NCBI GenBank assembly: GCA_016872555.1
Contig: VGZO01000038.1
Span: forward strand, 1 to 40,901
DNA from: Planctomycetota bacterium
GTDB lineage: Bacteria; Planctomycetota; Planctomycetia; Pirellulales; UBA1268
DNA length: 40,901 bases
Direction of reading: 5' to 3'
How positions within the stretch are numbered: position 1 is the stretch's first letter; each line of letters begins with the position of its first letter. The notes beneath the pieces were generated by a model. That model saw only the letters and a program-made list of their open reading frames with translations. It searched no databases and was not told where the DNA came from. A program made the translations under genes and the position numbers. Positions 34,758 through 40,901 of the stretch are shown here, piece after piece.

Positions 34758-36457
34758 GGCACGAGTCGCTCGAGGAGTGCCGCCGGACCGTGGACGGCCC
34801 CGACCGCCCGACCCAGCGCGGCGGCGGCGTGCCTGTAATGGTCGGCGTGCCGCGCCACCTCGGCCAGGGCGGCGGGAACGTCGGCGACATCGTCGACGAT
34901 CACGCCCGCGGCCCCCGCCGGTGGCGGGGCGCCGCCGGCCAGCGCGTCGATCGCGATCCGGTCGATCGCCACCTCCGCCGCGGCGCGGACCGGCCCGACG
35001 TGAACGGTCATGGTCCGGGGCGTCGCGACCGGCCGGAGCGGAAACAGCACGGCCGTCGTCCGACCCGCCGACGGTGCACAGGCGACCGTGGCGGGGAGCG
35101 GCGGGGCATCGTCGTCGTCGGTGGCACAGGCCAGCCGGAGCGGCGGTTCGGCGAGGGCATCGGTGCCGTCGCACGCCCATGCCACGTCCACCACCAGCGC
35201 CGTGGTCCCCGCCGGCACGGCGCAGCGCACGGCGAGCCCCGGGTGGCGGACGGTCATGGCGCGAACGAGCCCCAGCCGCTGGCTGGCGGCGCCGGCGGCG
35301 ATCCGCGCGACATGGTCAGCCTGTGCGCCGGCGAGTTGCCGGGCCATCCAGCCCCCGCCGGTGACGATCGGCACCGCCCCGGCGACGAGCGTTTCGAGGA
35401 GGATCGCCGAGAGCCGCGTGCGGTAGCGGTCCTGATCGTAGGCCAGCAGGGCGACGTCGGCGCGGCGCAGCTGGCCGATGTAGGCCGCGTCGTCGAGCGG
35501 CCCGTCGACGAGCTCGACGCTCGGCCGGTCACCGAGTTCCGCCAGGCAGCGGCGCACCGCTTCGTGCCCGGGCGCGGTCGAGGTGGCGGCGAAGCCCGGA
35601 TTGCACTGCACGGCGAACGTCACCGCGGCCGCCAGCACCGGCCGCGCCGCGACCGCGTCGACGATCCCGGCGAGATGGTGGCTGTTCTTCTCCGGGCGGG
35701 CGTCGCCGAGCGCCGCGACCCGCAGGGGCCCCGCGGCGGAGCGCTGCCCCGGCGGTGGCGGCGGAACGACGACCGGGTAGGGCAGCACGCCACAGGGTGC
35801 CACGCCGAGCCGGGTGTACTGCGCCGCCAGCTCGGGCGTCGTGGCGTGGAACGCGAGCCGGTGGGGGGCGGCCTCGTGCACGGCCCCCGCCAGCAGCCGC
35901 CGCACGCGCTCCAACCGCCCGACCTGCCGCGGCCGATCGGTGCGGAAGCCGCGTTCGATCGCGGTGTGGAACAGCACGTGGCAGCCGATGCCGACGGGCA
36001 ACGGGGACCGCGCCAGCGCCCGAGCCAGCCCCGCGGCTTCGAGTTCCGACGCGGTCGTCACGAACACCACGTCGCCGGCACGCAGGTCGGCCAGCGCCGG
36101 GAGCACGCCGCGCGCGAAGCCCTCGATCCGCTCCTCGCGGCGGCGCTGCCGGTGCCAAGCGGCCCACGGCAGCTCGGGACGAAACCGGCGCCGGCCGCGC
36201 TCGTCGAGCCGGTCGAGTTCGCCGGCGGCGGTCACCTTGGAGTGTGGACCGAACGGCAGCGTCGCCTGGACGGCGCACTCTTCCGGGATCCCGGCACCGG
36301 CGACGAATCCGCGCCGCGCGACGATCGTGCAGCGGCGCTGGCCGGCAACGCCCAGCAGCGCGGAGACGAACCGGCCGGCATGGCTCCCCGCCGCCCCCGG
36401 GGCCGAGGGCTCGAGGCAGGGCTCGACGATCACCAGCCGCGGGTCGGAAGCGCTCAC
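34754..36457 (-). CDS. GT-B glycosyltransferase with an inserted beta-rich domain
   Basis: A 567-residue protein. The N-terminal acceptor half contains IVEPCLEPSAPGAAGSHAG and PVGIGCHVLFHTAIERGF; the donor half starts near ALGDARPEKNSHHLAGI and has YDQDRYRTRLSAILLETLVAG, where Glu lies in the usual sugar-nucleotide site. After MARQLAGAQADHVARIAAGA a segment of about 110 residues (about 400-510) interrupts the fold; it is rich in V/T/A strands and in short Cys-containing stretches and resembles a beta-sandwich module. The GT-B helix then resumes with GVIVDDVADVPAALAEVARH. The extra module is unusual for GT4 enzymes. Both ends overlap neighbours by ATGA, so it belongs firmly to the lpxK operon. 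Confidence 0.75.
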   Translation of the reverse strand: MSASDPRLVIVEPCLEPSAPGAAGSHAGRFVSALLGVAGQRRCTIVARRGFVAGAGIPEECAVQATLPFGPHSKVTAAGELDRLDERGRRRFRPELPWAAWHRQRRREERIEGFARGVLPALADLRAGDVVFVTTASELEAAGLARALARSPLPVGIGCHVLFHTAIERGFRTDRPRQVGRLERVRRLLAGAVHEAAPHRLAFHATTPELAAQYTRLGVAPCGVLPYPVVVPPPPPGQRSAAGPLRVAALGDARPEKNSHHLAGIVDAVAARPVLAAAVTFAVQCNPGFAATSTAPGHEAVRRCLAELGDRPSVELVDGPLDDAAYIGQLRRADVALLAYDQDRYRTRLSAILLETLVAGAVPIVTGGGWMARQLAGAQADHVARIAAGAASQRLGLVRAMTVRHPGLAVRCAVPAGTTALVVDVAWACDGTDALAEPPLRLACATDDDDAPPLPATVACAPSAGRTTAVLFPLRPVATPRTMTVHVGPVRAAAEVAIDRIAIDALAGGAPPPAGAAGVIVDDVADVPAALAEVARHADHYRHAAAALGRAVGAVHGPAALLERLVP

Positions 36458-37530
36458 GACTCCACCCCGTCACGCCGCCAGACGTCGTCGAGCAGTCGCT
36501 CGAGGGGGGCGGCGTCGCCGAGGGGCGCCAGCGCGATCTCCACGGCGACGACCGGCAGGGTGAACGCCTCCGGGCTCAGCTTCACCATGTCCTTGAGGGT
36601 CGTGACGAGCACCTCGGCCCCGAGGCCGGCACCCCACGCGCCGAGCCGATGCTGGTCGGAAGCGTCGTAGCGATGGTGATCGGGGAAGGCGTGGAAGCCG
36701 AGCGGAGCCGCACCGCGGCCGACCAGCATCGCGCGGAAGGGGGCGGGATTGCCGATCCCGGCGAACGCCGCCACGCGCCTGCCGGCGAGCCACTCCAGCG
36801 GCCGGAGCGCCCCGTCGAGGCCGCGCAACCCGACCGGCTCGTGGTCCGTCTCCAGCCAGACCAGCGGCCGGGCGCCGCTGGCACGCACGACGGCGGCGTG
36901 GATCTCGCGACGGCGCTCGTGCGCGACGGCGGAGGCGCGGGTGAGGACCACGGCGTCGGCGCGGCGGAGCGCCGCCACCGGCTCGCGCAGCAGACCGCGC
37001 GGGAAGAGGTGGCCGCAGCCGTCGGGATCGGTGGCGTCGACGGCGACGATGTCGACGGTTCGGGCGAGCCGCCGGTGCTGGAAGCCGTCGTCGAGGATCG
37101 CCACCTCGGCTCCCCCGGCGACGGCCCGGGCGACGGCAGCGACCCGGTCACGGTCGGCGACGTGCGGCACGTCGGGGAGCACCACCGCCAGCTCGGCGGC
37201 CTCGTCGCTGGGTTCTCCGGCCAGTGCGCCGTAGCCACGGCTGACGATCGCCACACGCCGTGACCGGCGGCGGTAGGCGCGAGCGATCCACGACACCAGC
37301 GGGGTCTTGCCGGTGCCGCCGAGCGTGAGGTTGCCCACCGACACCACCGGAACGTCCGCGCGGCGGATGCCGAGAAGCCCGGTGTCGTAGGCGCGATTCC
37401 GCAGGCCGACCACCGCGCCATAGGGGATCGCCACCCCGGCGAGCACGCCGCGGGCGAGCGCCGGGCCGACCCCGGTCAGAGAGCCGTCGACGAGCCGACG
37501 GAACGACTCGGCATCGGGCAGGAGACGCAT
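36454..37530 (-). CDS. lpxK: tetraacyldisaccharide 4'-kinase
   Basis: A 358-residue enzyme that phosphorylates the 4' position of the lipid A precursor at the inner membrane. The N-terminal membrane-interacting part (LARGVLAGVAIPYGAVVGLRN) precedes the P-loop VGNLTLGGTGKTP (about 65-77); VAILDDGFQHRRL is the next invariant motif, followed by DPDGCGHLFPRGLLREPVAAL and DHHRYDASD, a conserved late block of the family. Length is usual. It begins a minus-strand operon with two glycosyltransferases. The ATG at 37530 lies 182 bp from the divergent start of the large membrane protein. Lipid A synthesis genes in planctomycetes support an outer membrane with LPS. Confidence 0.93.
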   Translation of the reverse strand: MRLLPDAESFRRLVDGSLTGVGPALARGVLAGVAIPYGAVVGLRNRAYDTGLLGIRRADVPVVSVGNLTLGGTGKTPLVSWIARAYRRRSRRVAIVSRGYGALAGEPSDEAAELAVVLPDVPHVADRDRVAAVARAVAGGAEVAILDDGFQHRRLARTVDIVAVDATDPDGCGHLFPRGLLREPVAALRRADAVVLTRASAVAHERRREIHAAVVRASGARPLVWLETDHEPVGLRGLDGALRPLEWLAGRRVAAFAGIGNPAPFRAMLVGRGAAPLGFHAFPDHHRYDASDQHRLGAWGAGLGAEVLVTTLKDMVKLSPEAFTLPVVAVEIALAPLGDAAPLERLLDDVWRRDGVES

Positions 37531-37658
37531 GGCGGCGGGTCGGCAGGGGGACGGTGGACGCGCCGCACAGATATCGCAGGCCCCGGCACCGATCGGCAAT
37601 GGCAGCCGGCGCGTGGGCCCGGCCGCTTTGCCCGCGGGCCGGCGGGGCGATCGACCGA

Positions 37659-37664
37659 TATACT
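37659..37664 (+). promoter_or_regulatory. possible -10 box of the large membrane protein gene
   Basis: TATACT lies 48 bp before the ATG at 37713, in the divergent gap with lpxK. The matching -35 at 17 bp is GC-rich and poor. No operator-like palindrome is visible. Confidence 0.3.
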
Positions 37665-37712
37665 GGATGCGAGTCGCTGCTGCCGCCGGCCGCGGCGATC
37701 GGAGGACCGCCG

Positions 37713-40700
37713 ATGGCGTCCGTGATCCCGCCCCCCGATGCCGCCGCAGCCGTCGCCGATCCACCGGCCGACGTGCCCCGCCCGGCGCCGGCCGCCGGCG
37801 TCGAGGCGTTGACCGTCCGCGAGTGGACCCCCGGCGCCGCGGGCGAAGGCGCGAACTCCGACGCCTACCTCGCCGGCCGGCTCGCCGCTGCCTCTGCCGA
37901 CTACAAGGGGGTCGCGTTCACCACGTTCATCCTCGGTGCCACGCTCGGGGCGATCGGGTGGCTGGCTTGCGGCGGGCTCGTCGAGCACTGGCTGGTCGTG
38001 GGGGGGCTTCCGCGGCCCGTCCGGTGGGCATGGCTGGGCGCCGGTCTGGTGGGCCTGGCGGCCGCGGCGCTCCGCTGGCTGTTGCCGTTGGTGCGCTACC
38101 GCGTCAATCTCGTCTACGCGGCACGGCAGATCGAACGCGAGCATCCCGAACTGCACAACGACCTGGTGAACACGGTCCTGGTCCGGGCCCGGCCCGCAGG
38201 CAGCGCGCCGGTGGTCGTGACGTCGCTCAAGCGGCGGACGGCGCGGCAACTCGCCGACTTCGCCGCGGGCACCACCATCGACTGGACGATGGCCCTCCGC
38301 CTCACCTACGCCCTGCTGGCGGCGGTGGTGCTTGTGGGGCTGTACGAAGTGCTCGCGCCCAAGAGCCTGCTGGTGTCGGGGGCTCGGCTGCTGGCGCCAT
38401 GGATCGGCTGGGCTGCGCCATCGCGGGTGCAGATCGACAGTCCGCAATTGGCGTGGCGGATGCCCAACGGGGCCGCAGCCGACGATCCTTCCAAGGATGG
38501 GCGCGGGAGCGGGGCCGATCCCCGCCGCAAGGTGGCGATCGACGGGGGCCGGGCGGTTGTCGTCCGCGGACGGCAACTCGAGACCAGCGCCGCGATCCGT
38601 GGCCTGCGGTCGGGCGAGGAGCCGGTCTGCCGGATCACTCCGCTGAACGAGGCGGGGCTTCCCGATCCGCACGGCGCGCCCTGGGAGGTGGCGATGCGCG
38701 CCACCGCCGACGCCGACGGCGGCGGGCGCCTGTACACGGCGCTCTTGCCCGACGCCGCCCGCGGGCTCGATCGGTCGCTCGCCGTCGCGATCGCCGCCGG
38801 CGACAGCCACACCGAGCCGGTGCGGGTGTCGGTGGTCGACGCGCCGTCGCTGCTGGTGCGTGAGGTCCGCTACGACTTTCCGCCGTACACGCGCCGCGGA
38901 CCGGAAACGGCTGCGTGGCAGGGGGACCTCCGCGCTGTTGAGGAGACGCTCGCCACGCTCACCGTCGAGGCCAACCAACCCCTCGACCAGGCCTGGATCG
39001 ACTTCCGCTGCGACGGCCAACGCGACCTGAAAATCAAGCTCTCCGGGACGAGTGCCCGCCACGGAACGGTGTCGTTTCCGCTCCGCCTCAACGGCGACCG
39101 GACGGCCCCCGAGCATCCCACGTATCGCCTCCTCTTCCAGCAGGCGGGGAGCGACGATGGCGTGCTGGCCGACAGTCTCGAACACCGCATCGAGGTGATC
39201 GCCGACCTCGCCCCGGAGATCGCCATCGAGGAACCGACTGATTCACCGTTGCGCGTGCCGCCGGGGAGCCCGGTGGCGGTGCGCGTCCGGGCCAACGATC
39301 CCGACTTCGGCCTGGCGCGGGTCGGCGTCGAGACGCGGATCAAGGGAGCCGGACAAGTGACGCCGATCGTGCTCCTCGAGGAACCCCGCGAAGGGGTGTT
39401 CAAGGGGACGGCACGGCTAATCCCCGACAAACTGGGCGCCGGCCCGGGGAGCGTCCTGGAATACCGTGGATTCGCGATCGATACCCGTCCCCAGGAAATC
39501 AACGTCGCCCGTTCACCGTGGCAGGAACTGCAGATCGACGCGGCTGCCAAGCCCCAGCAGCGCCCCGCCGATCAACCCGGCATCCCCGATGATCCTGACC
39601 GCCAGGGAGCCAGGAAACAGGGCGCGCGCGACGCCGACCAGCGCGGCGGGCGCGAGGGGGCGGAGGGGGGCCGCGAGCGGCAGGATGGTGGTCAGCGGCA
39701 GGACGACGGCGGGTCCGAGGATCAGCAGCAACCCGACCAGCGCGACGCCGGCCAGCAGGCGCGCCAGCGCCCCGGCGGCGATCGCGACCGGAACAGGGAA
39801 AACGACGATCAGCAGCGTCCGCAGCAGCAGCAACGCGATCGAGGCCAGGACGGCGACGAACCGGCCAGCGATGGCGGTGGCGGAGAAGGACAGCAGGCCG
39901 GAGAGGGGGAGCAGGGAGCGGGGCAGGGCAACGCTGGCCGGGGCGAAGAGGGACGCGCGGGGAGATCGGGTGGACGTCAGCAGGGGCAGCCCCGCGCCGG
40001 TGCCGACGGTGAGGCATCGGCGGAGTCGGGTGGGCAGTCCGGTTCGACGGATGGGCAGCGGGGCGCGGGGCGAGGCGGTTCGTCGGACGACCAGCGCGAT
40101 GGGCAGTCGGGTGCGGACGGTCAGGACGCGTCCGGCACCGACGGCGGCGACGGGCGGCCGGCCAACTCCGGTGGACGGTCCGCGCAGCGGTCCGGACGCG
40201 ACGGCGCCGATGCAGACCGTGTCGCCGCCGATGGCACCGACGACGGCACCGCGATGGAGCGGATCCTCGCCGACCGCCAGGCTGCCGGGGCCGACGGCGG
40301 CGCCGCGGACGACGCGCGGGGGCAGCGTGGCGATGGCGATCGTGCTGGCCAGCCCGAGGGGGACCGGCGCGGCGATGAGCAGGGCGGGCAACGTCGCGAC
40401 GATCGAAAGCGTCCCGGCCAGGACGGCGTGAGCTCCGACCGCAACGGCGGGGAGAACGCGGGCGATGGCTCGGGTGCCGATCGTGCACGACCCGGTGACC
40501 AGCGCGGGAGAGGCGGCGAACCGGGCGCTGGCGATGCGCAGGCTGGCACCGATGCCGCTGCGAACGGGGCCGATCGCCCGGGCTCCCGCGATCCAGAAGA
40601 CGGCCGTGGGGAGCAAACCCCCGGCATGCGCGATCAAAAGCCGGCACCGGGGCAAGAACCGGGTGGCGACGGCGACCAAGCGGGGATGCCCCAGGGAGAC

Positions 40701-40901
40701 GGAGCCAATCAAGGCGACGGTCAACGCCGTGGCGACGATCGCCCCGGTCAGCAGCAGGGCGGCGGAGAGCAGCAGGGTGGCGGAGAGCAGCAAGGTGGTG
40801 GAGAGCAGCAAGGTGGTGGAGAGCAGCAAGGTGGTGGAGAGCAGCAAGGCGGTGGAGAGCAGCAAGGTGGTGGAGAGCAGCAAGGCGGTGGAGAGCAGCA
40901 A
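37713..40901 (+). CDS. very large membrane protein with a hydrophilic D/G/Q/R repeat tail (truncated at window end)
   Basis: The frame is open from ATG 37713 to the last base of the window without a stop: at least 1063 residues. GGAGG lies 7 nt before the ATG. The N-terminal part has three membrane helices (about 67-88, 104-124, 194-214) separated by a conserved cytoplasmic-looking block (NLVYAARQIEREHPELHNDL) and then a ~390-residue extracytoplasmic part with beta-rich blocks (RYDFPPYTRRGPE, LAPEIAIEEPTDSPLRVPPG, SVLEYRGFAID). From residue about 610 the composition changes abruptly to Asp/Gly/Gln/Arg with almost no hydrophobic residues, ending in eight 18-bp repeats (40758-40901). The N-terminal layout resembles the DUF4175-type proteins of planctomycetes, but I do not recognise it with certainty. 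The antisense frame over its tail is only a shadow. Confidence 0.8.
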   Translation, partial: MASVIPPPDAAAAVADPPADVPRPAPAAGVEALTVREWTPGAAGEGANSDAYLAGRLAAASADYKGVAFTTFILGATLGAIGWLACGGLVEHWLVVGGLPRPVRWAWLGAGLVGLAAAALRWLLPLVRYRVNLVYAARQIEREHPELHNDLVNTVLVRARPAGSAPVVVTSLKRRTARQLADFAAGTTIDWTMALRLTYALLAAVVLVGLYEVLAPKSLLVSGARLLAPWIGWAAPSRVQIDSPQLAWRMPNGAAADDPSKDGRGSGADPRRKVAIDGGRAVVVRGRQLETSAAIRGLRSGEEPVCRITPLNEAGLPDPHGAPWEVAMRATADADGGGRLYTALLPDAARGLDRSLAVAIAAGDSHTEPVRVSVVDAPSLLVREVRYDFPPYTRRGPETAAWQGDLRAVEETLATLTVEANQPLDQAWIDFRCDGQRDLKIKLSGTSARHGTVSFPLRLNGDRTAPEHPTYRLLFQQAGSDDGVLADSLEHRIEVIADLAPEIAIEEPTDSPLRVPPGSPVAVRVRANDPDFGLARVGVETRIKGAGQVTPIVLLEEPREGVFKGTARLIPDKLGAGPGSVLEYRGFAIDTRPQEINVARSPWQELQIDAAAKPQQRPADQPGIPDDPDRQGARKQGARDADQRGGREGAEGGRERQDGGQRQDDGGSEDQQQPDQRDAGQQARQRPGGDRDRNRENDDQQRPQQQQRDRGQDGDEPASDGGGGEGQQAGEGEQGAGQGNAGRGEEGRAGRSGGRQQGQPRAGADGEASAESGGQSGSTDGQRGAGRGGSSDDQRDGQSGADGQDASGTDGGDGRPANSGGRSAQRSGRDGADADRVAADGTDDGTAMERILADRQAAGADGGAADDARGQRGDGDRAGQPEGDRRGDEQGGQRRDDRKRPGQDGVSSDRNGGENAGDGSGADRARPGDQRGRGGEPGAGDAQAGTDAAANGADRPGSRDPEDGRGEQTPGMRDQKPAPGQEPGGDGDQAGMPQGDGANQGDGQRRGDDRPGQQQGGGEQQGGGEQQGGGEQQGGGEQQGGGEQQGGGEQQGGGEQQGGGEQQ
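40758..40901 (+). repeat. eight 18-bp coding tandem repeats (GGGEQQ) running off the window
   Basis: The unit GGTGGTGGAGAGCAGCAA, with only T/C or A/G third-position changes, is repeated eight times without interruption over 144 bp and in frame. Each unit encodes Gly-Gly-Gly-Glu-Gln-Gln. The array reaches the end of the window, so its full copy number is unknown. Confidence 0.95.

Noticed and set aside
39513-40901. Long antisense open frame (462 codons) rich in Leu/Ser/Thr repeats opposite the large membrane protein tail
   Set aside because: It mirrors the D/G/Q/R repeats of the plus-strand frame, where an excellent SD and three membrane helices support a real gene. GC-rich repeats commonly open the opposite strand.
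40758-40901. Regular short repeats that could suggest a CRISPR array
   Set aside because: Units are only 18 bp, directly abutting, in frame and without spacers, so they are coding tandem repeats.

Overview
This window looks like a GC-rich planctomycete (Planctomycetota) chromosome segment, probably from the Pirellulales side of the phylum. The evidence is gene content: a DUF1559 pseudopilin, a secreted DUF1080 (3-keto-disaccharide hydrolase) protein, tandem secreted-type prenyltransferase/squalene-oxidase-repeat proteins, an alkaline-ceramidase-like lipoamidase, and bacterial formyltransferase/hydrolase genes fhcA/fhcB of tetrahydromethanopterin-linked C1 metabolism. It also carries lpxK, so the cell makes lipid A and has an outer membrane. 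Nearly all of the sequence is coding. I saw no tRNA, rRNA, transposase, prophage or CRISPR array.

Layout. 1-4.3 kb: the tail of an LptA/OstA-like protein, an alpha/beta hydrolase, a hypoxanthine phosphoribosyltransferase overlapping a glycosyltransferase, a palindromic convergent spacer, then a ceramidase-like gene. 4.4-8.2 kb (minus strand): a translationally coupled set DUF1080-fhcB-fhcA. 8.2-11.1 kb (minus): a PIN-TRAM membrane protein, a dGTPase-like HD protein and a HIT protein. 11.3-15.4 kb (plus): scpA coupled to an RNase Z-like protein, hemW, then rplM-rpsI behind a strong promoter and structured leader. 15.6-17.5 kb: a Gly/Met-repeat secreted protein, and a DUF1559 pseudopilin under a sigma70 promoter with a Fur-like palindrome on its start site. 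17.9-22.4 kb (plus): an ABC exporter trio of ATPase, permease with a large extracytoplasmic domain, and a coupled membrane-anchored helical protein. 22.5-29.9 kb: a CNNM/CorC protein, proB, purF (iron-sulfur type), manA, trmB, a FabZ-like dehydratase, an unlisted 32-residue basic protein and a small membrane protein. 30.0-33.2 kb (minus): two tandem prenyltransferase-repeat paralogues. 33.4 kb: rpmG. 33.6-37.5 kb (minus): lpxK and two glycosyltransferases, all joined by ATGA overlaps. 37.7 kb to the end (plus): a very large membrane protein with a hydrophilic D/G/Q/R tail ending in perfect 18-bp repeats, cut by the window edge.

Functional themes are envelope building (lpxK, glycosyltransferases, LptA-like, FabZ-like, ABC trio, pseudopilin), nucleotide metabolism (hpt, purF, dgt, HIT), translation (rplM, rpsI, rpmG, trmB, possibly the 32-residue protein), and C1 handling (fhcAB). 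The least explained parts are the DUF1080-fhcBA coupling, the paired repeat paralogues, the repeat-tailed giant protein, the palindromic spacer at 2.9-3.04 kb and the tiny basic protein. I did not find a clear-cut new defence or mobile system.
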